From Turritopsis dohrnii (taxonomy: Eukaryota; Cnidaria; Hydrozoa; Anthoathecata; Oceaniidae), in assembly GCA_027922465.2 (NCBI GenBank), contig BQMF02000195.1:434001-498000 (forward strand): DNA of 64,000 nt. The letters are read 5' to 3'. Positions 22,494 through 32,900 of the stretch are shown here, in pieces. A program made the position numbers and the translations under genes. The number at the start of each line of letters is the position of its first letter. Within the stretch, counting starts at the first letter, position 1. The notes beneath the pieces are model-generated. The model saw only the letters and a list, made by a program, of their open reading frames with translations, ran no database searches and was not told where the DNA came from.

Positions 22494-24617
22494 CGCTTGG
22501 CTTGAAGACTTCAGGACGTAACACAACGATGCATATTTAGTCTCAAAAATACAACGTTGCCGAATTACCAAATTATGTTCAAATCTAATAAAATGACTGG
22601 CAAACTCAAAATCAGCAACTTCTAATTGTGCATTGTAGAAATTTTTATGAATATTGCAGAACTTTCTAAGTTTGATCCAAATTTGGCCCGAATTACCCAT
22701 TTCTCGTCAAATCTGACAAAATGACTCACAAATTCGTAATCAGCACCTTTTAAATGTGATTGGAGCAAAATTTTTTGAAATTTGAAGAACTTTTTAAATT
22801 GGTCCAAATTTGACCTAAATTGCTTAATTTTAGTAAAACCTGGCAAAATCATTGTCAAATTTGAAATCAGCACCTTTCAATTGTGATCCGTGCAAAATTT
22901 CATGAAAATTGAAGAACTTTCAAAATTTGGTCCAAATTTGGCCTAAATTGGCCAATTTTTGTCAAACCTGGCAATATCTTTGTTAAATTCGAAATCAGCA
23001 CCTATCAAATGTGATCCGTGCAAATTTTTGCGAAAATTGAAGAACTTCCGAAATTTGGTCCAAATTTGGCCTAAATTGGCCAATTTTAGTCAAACCTGGC
23101 AATATCTTTGTTAAATTCTAAATCAGCACCTATCAAATGTGATCCGTGCAAAATTTCATGAAAATTGAAGAACTTTCGAAATTTGGTCCAAGTTTGGCCT
23201 AAATTGGCCAATTTTAGTCAAACCTGGCAATATCATTGTCAAATTTGAAATCAGCACCTTCCAAATGTGATCCGTGCAAAATTTCATGAAAATTGAAGAA
23301 CTTTCGAAATTTGGTCCAAATATGGCCTAAATTGCCCAATTTTAGTCAAACCTGGCAATATCATTGTCAAATTTGAAATCAGCACCTTTCAATTGTGATC
23401 CGTGCAAAATTTCATGAAAATTGAAGAACTTTTGAAATTTGGTCCAAATTTGGCCTAAATTGGCCAATTTTTGTCAAACCTGGCAATATCTTTGTTAAAT
23501 TCGAAATCAGCACCTATCAAATGTGATCCGTGCAAATTTTTGCGAAAATTGAAGAACTTCCGAAATTTGGTCCAAATTTGGCCTAAATTGGCCAATTTTA
23601 GTCAAACATGACAAAATCATTGTCAAATTTGAAATCAGCACCTTCCAAATGTGATCCGTGCAAAATTTCATGAAAATTGAAGAACTTTCGAAATTTGGTC
23701 CAAATATGGCCTAAATTGGCCAATTTTAGTCAAACCTGGCAATATCATTGTCAAATTTGAAATCAGCACCTTTCAATTGTGATCCGTGCAAAATTTCATG
23801 AAAATTGAAGAACTTTCGAAATTTGGTCCAAATTTGGCCTAAATTGCCCAATTTTAGTCAAACCTGGCAATATCATTGTCAAATTTGAAATCAGCACCTT
23901 TCAAATGTGATCCGTGCAAATTTTTATGAAAATTGAAGAACTTTCGAAATTTGGTCCAAATTTGGCCTAAATTGCCCAATTTTAGTCAAACCTGGCAATA
24001 TCATTGTTAAATTCGAAATCAGCACCTATCAAATGTGATCCGTGCAAATTTTTGCGAAAATTGAAGAACTTCCGAAATTTGGTCCAAATTTGGTCCAAAT
24101 TTGGCCAATTTTAGTCAAACCTGACAAAATCATTGTCAAATTTGAAATCAGCACCTTTCAATTGTGATCCGTGCAAAATTTCATGAAAATTGAAGAACTT
24201 TTGAAATTTGGTGCAAATTTGGCCTAAATTGCCCAATTTTAGTCAAACCTGGCAATATCATTGTCAAATTTGAAATCAGCACCTTTCAATTGTGATCCGT
24301 GCAAAATTTCATGAAAATTGAAGAACTTTCGAAATTTGGTCCAAATTTGGCCTAAATTGGCCAGTTTTAGTCAAACCTGGCAAAATCATTGTCAAATTCG
24401 AAATCAGCACCTTTCAATTGTGCTCTGTGCAAATTTTCATGAAAATTGGTCAACTGGAAGTCCTAATTTGACCAAATTTGCGAATTCGGCAACGATGTCA
24501 TGGAAACGCTGCACGAAAACGTTCATAACTTGGAGGAGTAGTAGTAGTAGTAGGAGGAGGAGAAACCACGGGTATTTTAAATACTTTACTCCACCACGGG
24601 TGTCCTAAAGTCAAAAA
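22494..24617. mobile_element. 128-bp-repeat element, copy 1
   Basis: About 15 tandem copies of a 128-bp unit. Anchor gatccgtgcaaa recurs at 22885, 23013, 23141, 23269, 23397, 23525, 23653, 23781, 23909, 24037, 24166 and 24294; more divergent units lie outside these. The array has unique flanks: the left starts aacaagaagccgcttggc and the right ends gggtgtcctaaagtcaaaaa after a (TAG/GAG)n run. The same two flanks bound an inverted second copy at 42665-43908, so this behaves as a mobile unit and not a simple satellite. No reading frame of note. The left tip can form a small hairpin (aagcc/ggctt). Confidence 0.8.
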
Positions 24618-24808
24618 ACAAACAAGCGTTGAAAGAGAGATCTTTTCTTTCTTTTGATAAAGACAATTAGAATAAAAAACATGCACAAATATCTCCAATC
24701 ACCATCACCATTTTCTTCGATTACCTAAAAAACAGTAAACCCATTTGTAGAAGCTATCTTGTTAAAATCTTTCTAGGATTATTTGGAAACACGTCAATAT
24801 AATATGAA

Positions 24809-24891
24809 TTATTTTCTAATTCGTAAACTCAAACGAAAATAACTTTATTTATTATTCAGTCACTTTCTTATAGTAAAGTCAGTCTAGAAGT
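24809..24891 (-). repeat. Ngaro split repeat B2
   Basis: An 83-bp direct repeat that matches 25459-25541; it marks the 3' end of the element. Confidence 0.88.
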
Positions 24892-25014
24892 GTACAGTGC
24901 ACAAGTCATATAGCTTTACATCTACATCATTAATAAATACATCTACCATTATAGGTAATGCTAAAATCAGAAAACAATGCCACAAAATAAGCGTCTCGTA
25001 CAGTAACAACGGTA

Positions 25015-25228
25015 GCAACTGTGCCGAATACGAAAAACCCCTTCGTATGAGGAAACGTACTCAACTAACCAGACTCAGACAAGCTAATGATGTTACTCCT
25101 TATGCGCATTCCTGTGATCTGAGTAGAAAATGGAGCTCTTTGAATATAAATACAACATTTGACTTTCATTAACGACAATCGCAACTGCGCCGGATACGAA
25201 AAACCCCCTCGTGGGAGGAAACGTACTC
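25015..25228. repeat. Pair of about 48-bp direct repeats inside the Ngaro 3' region
   Basis: 25015-25062 and 25181-25228 share gcaactg, atacgaaaaacccc and gaggaaacgtactc. They lie between A2 and B2, a non-coding region in this copy. Confidence 0.75.
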
Positions 25229-25356
25229 TTGGAACCATGCAGCAGTTACTAGCTCGCCAAGGTTACGAGCAAAATACAGACATATATACATAAATTGTAA
25301 GTCCAGTAAATCTTAAAATTATTGCAATATATCCCTACATTGGGAGGGTGGGAGGG

Positions 25357-25459
25357 ACAATTCTATCGACGTGTGCTTAGTTAAGCATGCGCACGGTATA
25401 TATATATATACATTATATACTAAGTCACGTGACAAGATGACGTGTAAAATAAATTCATT
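25357..25459 (-). repeat. Ngaro split repeat A2
   Basis: A 103-bp direct repeat identical by eye to 29461-29563. It contains a gtatatatatatatac palindrome and cgtgtgcttagttaagcatgcgc. It abuts B1. Confidence 0.9.
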
Positions 25460-25541
25460 TATTTTCTAATTCGTAAACTCAAACGAAAATAACTTTATTT
25501 ATTATTCAGTCACTTTCTTATAGTAAAGTCAGTCTAGAAGT
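25459..25541 (-). repeat. Ngaro split repeat B1
   Basis: An 83-bp direct repeat matching B2 and adjoining A2. The B1-A2 junction is the expected recombination joint. Confidence 0.88.
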
Positions 25542-25596
25542 TTGTAATATGTAACATAAGATAAACGATCGAAACATTTAGTGAACAATTCATATT

Positions 25597-26622
25597 CTAA
25601 AGACCTAAACCTAAAGATACTGATAATAAGCTGTTAAGATCATCGTCCACGTAGCCATCCTTGGCTGAAACCGATTTCCATCTCCCGTGCTTTTGAAATA
25701 GCCTGTCGTTCACTCCATTATTCGCAGCTGCGGTAGCACCACCTCTCCTTAAACTATGTAAACCAAAGAAGCTATCGTCGAGACCAATGTCTTTAATCAA
25801 ATTCAAAACAGCGGACCTAGCAGTAGAATAAGACAACGGCTTATTCGTTTTTCTAAGAACATGCTTATCGGTAGATTTAAAGTAATTAGTAGCTCTAAAC
25901 AGGAATTCTTCTTCGTTGCTGATACTCATACATTCGATGTAATCTTTCAGGAAAGCAACAGGACAAGTCGATGATTTTGTCTCTGCTATGATAACCCAGT
26001 TACCTTCATTTAATTGATCCGTCTTAGAATGTTTGATAAATAATTTCAGATAGTTCTTCTCGAATGATACATCAGAAAGCTTCAGATTTGAAACTTCGTC
26101 ATAACGTAGAAATCCGGCAAAACTGAGTATCATCATAGTAAAATTTCTCTTCAGAAGGAAATTGGCGTTGTACCCACCGATTTTCTCGAAAATTCGTTTG
26201 ATAATATCAGCAGTCAATGGAAGTTTCTTATTTGGAGGTTTGAAGCATATCCGTTTAGCAGCATCAATAGCATATTTAAATAGGTTTGTGTCTGTCGGGT
26301 CTCCAACGTCAGATAATTTATGGTAGTGCTTGACGGCATATTGTACACTTTCGATCACATTAAAGGATTCTCCGGATTGAATTAAACTTACTACAAACAA
26401 GAGGACGTGTTCTGATTTAGCAGGTAAACAGGAAACCTCTGGAAAGTTATTGGCCCATTGGCACCATTTTTCAAAGTAAGTATTATATTTCTGTTGCGTG
26501 TTTACTGCTCTGCATCGTCCAATTATGTCGGGAATTACATCCGCGAGATTCTTTAAATTAACGTCAGTAACAAGACTTTTAACACGATCGGCAGAATATT
26601 CTAGAAGTAAATATATAATCAT
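25597..26622 (-). CDS. Ngaro tyrosine recombinase
   Basis: 341 residues, the usual size for a retrotransposon tyrosine recombinase. It should integrate a circular DNA copy of the element by strand exchange. The N-terminal half (about 10-110) is a core-binding domain. The catalytic half holds an arginine in GFLRYDEVSNL, HSLRRGG (the H-x-x-R box), HGRWKS and the nucleophile tyrosine in DGYVDDDL, so all catalytic residues can be seen. The start is the first ATG after a T-rich tract (26623-26638). It lies about 260 bp downstream of the RT ORF. Confidence 0.9.
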   Translation of the reverse strand: MIIYLLLEYSADRVKSLVTDVNLKNLADVIPDIIGRCRAVNTQQKYNTYFEKWCQWANNFPEVSCLPAKSEHVLLFVVSLIQSGESFNVIESVQYAVKHYHKLSDVGDPTDTNLFKYAIDAAKRICFKPPNKKLPLTADIIKRIFEKIGGYNANFLLKRNFTMMILSFAGFLRYDEVSNLKLSDVSFEKNYLKLFIKHSKTDQLNEGNWVIIAETKSSTCPVAFLKDYIECMSISNEEEFLFRATNYFKSTDKHVLRKTNKPLSYSTARSAVLNLIKDIGLDDSFFGLHSLRRGGATAAANNGVNDRLFQKHGRWKSVSAKDGYVDDDLNSLLSVSLGLGL

Positions 26623-26879
26623 TTTTTTTTTTTTTTTTAAATAAAATAATAAGATGTTCTACGAGTTGTCATGACAACCCAGTTGTCAACGTAACCCAGT
26701 TACGATAATCCTCTATCATGACGACCCCGCAATAATATTATCATCGTATTAATAACGCCACAAAATTCTTTCAACAATTCTCTTACTCAAAGCAAGCCTA
26801 ACAGCCCATTTGTTACAAAATTATTCAAACAACATAGTTGTTCTAAGGTAAAATATCAACCCAGTTGATCATCGAGTAA

Positions 26880-29027
26880 TTAAGATCTAATCTTAAGCGC
26901 AACTAATCCACCTTTGTAATTCTTAGAACCCAAAAGGGATTCCTTAAAATTACCGAGCTTCAAAATATCATTAGTATTCGAAAACATGAGCCAGTCTTCA
27001 ATAAAATGCACAAACTTATCATCGACTTGAAGTTTAGACCAAAATGGGGAGGCTGGCCAGTATGGAACAATGAGAACGCCCTTCACTTTCGAAGTTCCAA
27101 TATACTGTAGAGTCCTGATGAGTAAATTAATTGGCGGTACCATTAAATTGTTGTCGCAAGACCAATCCTGAGTAAAAGCATCGACTGCTTCTGTGCCAGG
27201 CACGAGATATTTGGAATTAAAACGCTCAACCTTAGTGTTATCATAATTTGCAAATCTATCTATCGTAAACGGACCCCACATGTCATCAAGATAATTAAAA
27301 AATGAATCGGTTAGTTCCCAATCATCGGTATCAATCACTCTGGAGAGATAATCAGCTGACTTATTAAGGTTTCTTGAGACCCAACGAACATCCAGATTAA
27401 TATTGAACAATCGAGACAAATTAAATATTTCCAGAGACAGTTCATGTAGACTTTTTATTCTGCTTCCGCTTTTCGTGATAAAGGTGACTGCTTTGTTATC
27501 GGTCATCCAGTTGATAGATGCATTTCGGATATTTTCACCAAATGACAACAAAGAAAATCTTATTGCTTCCAATTCTCTCCACGTAGAGCTTTTACCTTGT
27601 TCTCGTAACGTAAATGATCTATGACAGACTAACCCTTTTGTTTCGCAAATTGCGCCTATTCCAGAGTCACTAGCATCAGAAAAAATCATTAAACTTGAAC
27701 AGCTGCTATTGTTTATACTTCTTTTATTAAGGTTAACCATATTGTCTCTCCAAAATAAAATCTCTCTGTGAGCTTCAGGGTAATTCAAAATATTGAGGCG
27801 AGTGTCCCAAGAGCTTTGAGCATCAATGACTTTGTATAGAAAACGTGTTTTCAATCTTATTATGTCACCAAGCACAAATTTTGTTGAAACTATTTTTCCT
27901 GCTAAGCGTGAGAGAGATCTTGGTGTTGTGTAAGGAGATTTTAAAACAAATTCGATTGTTGACAATAAAGAAGAGATGCGTTCAGACGTAATCCTGTAAG
28001 TATTTTCTTCCAAATCTAAAACCACTCCTAACCATGTCATAGATCTAGAAGGTTTCCAATTAGATTTTTGTTCATTTATAAGAAAACCAGAATCAACTAA
28101 CAGATTTTTAACTTTATTTGAGTGGTCTAATGCTTTTTCAAGTGAGTAGGCTATTGATGCCCCATCATCTAGATAGACTGAAATGTTTATTCCTTGCTTA
28201 TGCCAATTAGACGTAAGAGGTCTCAAAATTTTTGTAAAAACGGCAGGGGCAGGAGATAATCCAAATGGTAAAACGGTAAACACAAAAAACCTTTCTTTCC
28301 CTTCTTTTTTCCAGGAAAACCCAAGAAACATTTGATGATCCGAAAATATATCAACATGATGATATCCTTTCTTCAAATCAAAATTAAAAACAAAACCGTC
28401 GTCACGAATGAACTGTTCAAAGACTCTCCAATCATCGTATTTTATATGTTCCTTAATAAGATGTTCATTAACGTATCGAAGATCTAAAATGAGACGTTTC
28501 TTACCAGATGGTCTAGTATCAACTGAAAGAGGATTAACGACGGTTGGTTGAAAAGGCACTTCAATGACTGATCCAGTTGCAAGAAGTTCATTCAGACTTT
28601 CCTCGACAAAAGAACTATCGCTCAAAGCAGACTGATTATTTGTAAAATATTTTGGCTTAGGAGTACTCTCAAATGGTAATTTATACCCCTCCTTAAGTAT
28701 GTCTAAAATAAATTTGTTTGTACCTAGCTGCTCCCAGAACAGCAAGCGCTTTCTCAGTCTCCCTTTAACATTTACTGAATCTAATTCAGAGTTGCAAAAG
28801 CTCATATCAGTTTCTCTAAGAAAGTTAAGTTTTGAATTAAATGATAAGTACTTATCTTTTTTACTGGTCTTTTCCTTGTTTTGAACAATTCCTTTTCCAA
28901 TGACCTTTCTCGCCACAGTTGAGGCAGACGTCAGTTGGTTTTGGGGTTCTGAAGTTGTAGCTTCGAAAGCTAGGCCTCCCAGAGGGTTGAGGAAACGAAC
29001 GCCTTGTTCGAGTTGATGATGACTCAA
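26880..29027 (-). CDS. Ngaro reverse transcriptase-RNase H
   Basis: 715 residues. Reverse transcriptase: KKRLILDLRYVNEHL, FNFDLKKGYHHVDI, LPFGLSPAPAVFTK and the catalytic SVYLDDG. RNase H: FSDASDSGIGA, WRELEAI, MTDNKAV and SADYLSR, giving the D-E-D-D set. The C-terminal extension (DRFANYDN ... VPYWPASPFW) is a region shared with DIRS-like elements. It overlaps the end of the gag ORF by about 167 nt in another frame, so it may be expressed by frameshifting, re-initiation or a separate message; the first ATG given may not be the true start. No internal stop, so probably functional. Confidence 0.9.
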   Translation of the reverse strand: MSHHQLEQGVRFLNPLGGLAFEATTSEPQNQLTSASTVARKVIGKGIVQNKEKTSKKDKYLSFNSKLNFLRETDMSFCNSELDSVNVKGRLRKRLLFWEQLGTNKFILDILKEGYKLPFESTPKPKYFTNNQSALSDSSFVEESLNELLATGSVIEVPFQPTVVNPLSVDTRPSGKKRLILDLRYVNEHLIKEHIKYDDWRVFEQFIRDDGFVFNFDLKKGYHHVDIFSDHQMFLGFSWKKEGKERFFVFTVLPFGLSPAPAVFTKILRPLTSNWHKQGINISVYLDDGASIAYSLEKALDHSNKVKNLLVDSGFLINEQKSNWKPSRSMTWLGVVLDLEENTYRITSERISSLLSTIEFVLKSPYTTPRSLSRLAGKIVSTKFVLGDIIRLKTRFLYKVIDAQSSWDTRLNILNYPEAHREILFWRDNMVNLNKRSINNSSCSSLMIFSDASDSGIGAICETKGLVCHRSFTLREQGKSSTWRELEAIRFSLLSFGENIRNASINWMTDNKAVTFITKSGSRIKSLHELSLEIFNLSRLFNINLDVRWVSRNLNKSADYLSRVIDTDDWELTDSFFNYLDDMWGPFTIDRFANYDNTKVERFNSKYLVPGTEAVDAFTQDWSCDNNLMVPPINLLIRTLQYIGTSKVKGVLIVPYWPASPFWSKLQVDDKFVHFIEDWLMFSNTNDILKLGNFKESLLGSKNYKGGLVALKIRS

Positions 29028-29457
29028 ACTTCTTTCTCTTCTTAGCCATCGCCCTTCTCTCTGCTGCTCTTATCTTCTTCTCGTCATCCGAATCGCTTGC
29101 CACACTGTCAGATTGGTATTCTGCCACTGTACTCCACCCACCAGGAGATTTATCGGCAATTCGTATCAACTTGTTTCTCCCATTGAGCTCCTCTATGGCT
29201 TCGTTGAGTTTCTGACAAGACCTCTTTTTTGAACCATTCTCCACCAAAAGAACTGCTTCTCCAATGATTCGTTTTAAATTTTCATTAAATTCGAACTGCT
29301 TTTCATTCGATTTGAACTTGAATTCGTGTTCGCGTTTGCGTTTGCCAGTATTAGTGCAGCCAGACTTCAAATCCTTCTTAAGAATCTCAAGCTTGTCATT
29401 GAAATAATTTTTCAATTCTTTGAACTCGTCACGCCTACTATCAGCCATCTTGCACAC
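28861..29457 (-). CDS. Ngaro gag-like protein with zinc knuckle
   Basis: 198 residues. Starts four bases inside repeat A1, ends GKDQ. The N-terminus is charged and probably helical, the middle is basic and serine/arginine-rich, and the C-terminus has a CCHC knuckle CLNCGEKGHWKRNC typical of nucleocapsid proteins that bind element RNA. It is the first ORF of the element, upstream of and overlapping the RT ORF. Confidence 0.88.
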   Translation of the reverse strand: MCKMADSRRDEFKELKNYFNDKLEILKKDLKSGCTNTGKRKREHEFKFKSNEKQFEFNENLKRIIGEAVLLVENGSKKRSCQKLNEAIEELNGRNKLIRIADKSPGGWSTVAEYQSDSVASDSDDEKKIRAAERRAMAKKRKKFESSSTRTRRSFPQPSGRPSFRSYNFRTPKPTDVCLNCGEKGHWKRNCSKQGKDQ

Positions 29458-29460
29458 TGA

Positions 29461-29563
29461 ACAATTCTATCGACGTGTGCTTAGTTAAGCATGCGCACGG
29501 TATATATATATATACATTATATACTAAGTCACGTGACAAGATGACGTGTAAAATAAATTCATT
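29461..29563 (-). repeat. Ngaro split repeat A1
   Basis: A 103-bp copy at the 5' end of the element, identical by eye to 25357-25459. Confidence 0.9.
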
Positions 29564-29979
29564 AAAAATGAAAATATATGACAAATGTATTCCGGATGAA
29601 ATACATAAAAAGCAGAAGCTTTTCGTAAATTATGTTCATTCATTTTAGCATTGATGATGTAAACATAGTTTACAAAAAAAATGTTGTGCTTTATATATTT
29701 AAAAAACTTCTGCTTTATATATTTACGTTTTTCGAACTACGTTTGTTGTACATTTGTATAAAACAAGATTAGCTTTATATTCAAGAAACTATTAAATAAA
29801 AATCAACCGCATGATTCTGGGGATTTCACGGAATGAAATTGTACAGACAAAATTCACTTGAATTTAATTTAGGTTCCATATATATACCACTCAATTGATT
29901 GCTCTTCCAAGTTTAAAATCATGATTGTAATTTGGTGTATACGATAACAGGGAAGATTTGACTAAAATCTAAAACTTAC
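29564..29979. other. Stretch between the Ngaro element and the last recognised ShKT exon
   Basis: AT-rich. It may hold the ShKT gene's 3' UTR or one more short exon. No clear ORF or repeat; the Ngaro element has inserted at its left edge. Confidence 0.4.
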
Positions 29980-32900
29980 GTGTATCACGCTGCATCAAGT
30001 TAAGGAAATCGATATAATCCGAATAATCTGTTAAGAAGAGGAAAACGGAAATTAGAGAAAGTCAGTAAATATATTTTATATGACAAAAAACATTTTGTAT
30101 TGCTAAATTTGTAGACATTTACATTACCCGAAACAGCTACTACCGAAGTTATAGATTAAAGAATTTCTATGAAATATTGATATCTAACTCACCGGTATCA
30201 CGCTGCAACAAGTTTAAGAAATCATTTCCCAAGTTTGCATAATCTTGAGATAAGAGAAAAAGATTCAAAAAAAAGATGAGCCTAATGATGGTGGCAATAT
30301 GAGGAAAGCTAAACAATGGACACAATAATGTCTTATAATATCTTATAATATCGATATAATAAATCAGAACCCTTCTCCATTACAATGTAATAAGATAAAA
30401 ATGTAATGGGAGTCAAGTGCTGGTTTTTACTAAGGAAGAAGATCTCTATTGTTTTCAGAATATTCAGAAAATTTAAGAATATTATGGCATAGCGCAGTCA
30501 GATCTTTAGCCTTTAACTGTTATTTGGCTGCAGTACGTTATGTTGATATCGGAAGTAACAATTAAGCTTTTACTGGAAACACCTTTCATGATGAGTGCAA
30601 ACTTCTATAACAGCATTCAAATAAACCTTTCACACTGTTGCACTAAATAAATCTAGTACAGAAAAAATGAACCCTTAAACGGGCTTATTCGCTCATTATT
30701 CTACACACGTTACATTAAAAGATGTCGTGGTAAAGCTTTTATAAGTTAGTTTATTGATAAAATATTAAAAAGTTGAGGCAAAATGATTTATTTCTAACGT
30801 AGAAGATATGTCAAATCAATATCTGACATAAATGTTCGCTTTAAGCTAATATCTTTCCATGAAAAATGTGACTTACCGTGTCTGCTAGCGATACCATCAT
30901 TGCCTCTGTTGCGCCAGTAAGCGTCTAAACAGGCAAATCATAAAATACTAGTTCCCAAAGACATTAGATTAAAGGATAGCTAAATGATGTGAGAAAAATC
31001 TTCTTGATTTAGCTACCTCTATACTGATGTTGTAGTTGGTTAACCAAACTCTTTCGTAAAATCATATCATTTTCACAAATTCCACAGGTTTCGTTACATT
31101 GGTATCGAATTAAGTTATCTCCCATACAGCCACCTAGAAGCTTCCACCCTCCACAAAATTGTACAGTTTCATTATCCTTGCAATCTTCTAAGAATGAAAA
31201 ATGACATGATATAAAAAGATTCAGCGTTTTTCAGTAAATTTGACCACATAAGATAGAACTAAACTAGTATATCGTGCGAAAGTTTTAATTTCGAAAATAA
31301 CATCTTAAAAAATGGCGAAAATAATTGAATTCCAAATCTTCAATACAAAGCGTATCCATATGGTAGATTTTGACAAACTGATCACAAAAATGTGTGCGAT
31401 CGTTTCTCTACAAGCAACTGTTGCATTAAATATGGTAGACCAAAGTGTCTTTACCGGCACTAGTGAATATAATCTCAACATGAACTAACTTGTAACTATT
31501 TAGATGTCATGAAAATCATCCAACATATCACATTACAATAAATGAAGCATTAGGAATTTTATTCAAGTTACATTTGTTCATGGCTTCATGGTAAGGATCT
31601 ATGACGTAACTTAAAATTGTGATATCCAACATCCTCACTGAAATATAGTTTGGTCGGATGGGAAAAGATTTCTAACTACAGGGCTTTTAAAGATTTTTAA
31701 CCACACGAATCACTCATATCCTAAAGTCATAGGTTGTAAAGTTTTCTTCTACTTTGTAATGTTTTTTAAAAAAAACTTCATTTCACCCTTAATTAAAGAT
31801 AACAAAGTTGGGAAAACGTATTAAAGGGAAGAATTTTGGATAAACTTACGAGAATCTCGTTGAAGCCACTCTACAAAGTTCTTTCTGAGGACAGTGTTAT
31901 CTGAAAATTGAAAAGTAAAATAAAAAATTCATTCAGGAACGAAATCATATGAAAGTAAAGTAAATGATTTTTTATTCATGAAAAATATGCTTCAAAACCT
32001 GTAAGTAATGATGACGTTTACAGATAGAGCTGATGTTTTGTAAAAGTATAGATGTAAATAATACACAAGCTAATATCATCTTCTACTTTATGTTTGTACG
32101 TTAACGTTTCGATGGAAAACGAGACTCACCGCGTCTGCTAGTAATACCAACATTGTCACTGTTGCGCCAAGTAGCGTCTAAACAACCAAAGCATATAAAA
32201 AGTTTTGCGATGAAAAATTCTATCAATAAACATCAACCTATTCCTTTGTGTTTAATTTATTTGATAAAATCACAGTAAAATAATTTCAACTTCAGAGGAT
32301 GCAAACAAGGAGGCTGCTAGATTTGATAAAAAATTAATTTAAAGTTAAAGGTAGAAAAAAAAAATGTTTTGGACGAACAAAAGTTAGTGAGATAAAACCT
32401 AGCTTTCAAAGACATTAAACTAAAGAATAGTTAAATAATGTGTGAAGCATCTCCTTGATTTACCTTTATACTGATGTTGTAGCCGGTTAACCAACCTCTT
32501 TCGTAAAATCATATCATTTTCACAAATTCCACAGGTTTCATTACATTGGTATCGAATTGGGTCATCTCCAACACAGCCACCTAGAAGCTTCCACCCTCCA
32601 CAAAATTGTACAGTTTCATTGTCCTTGCATTCCCCTAGTAATGGAGAATGATATGATAAAAAAGATTCAACAAGAAGTAACTTACTAGTTTTTTCCACTG
32701 TCTTTTACGTTATGAAGTGTCTTTTTTAAATTCCATTCACTTTTGAAGTAAACAAAGTTTGGTAAACTTTTCAAAATGAAGATTTTATAAAACGTACGAG
32801 TATCTCGTTGAAACCAATCCATGAAATTCTTTCTGAGGACAGTGTTATCTGAAGATTGAAAGGGTCACGTAAAAAGCATTATAGCAGAACTGAAAGGACA

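Larger units (their letters stand above)
24809..29563 (-). mobile_element. Ngaro-type tyrosine-recombinase retrotransposon, apparently complete
   Basis: Read on the minus strand: repeat A1 (29563-29461), gag-like ORF, RT-RNase H ORF, recombinase ORF, repeat B1 (25541-25459) abutting repeat A2 (25459-25357), about 465 bp of internal sequence, then repeat B2 (24891-24809). The A copies (103 bp) and B copies (83 bp) match without a difference that I could see. This A1-ORFs-B1A2-B2 split-direct-repeat order is the hallmark of Ngaro/PAT-like elements, which circularise and reinsert by site-specific recombination. Open frames and matching repeats suggest a young copy. Confidence 0.9.

Noticed and set aside
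22494..24617. CRISPR-like array of regular repeats
   Set aside because: The whole 128-bp unit is conserved, with no short repeat plus variable spacer pattern, and the genome is eukaryotic.
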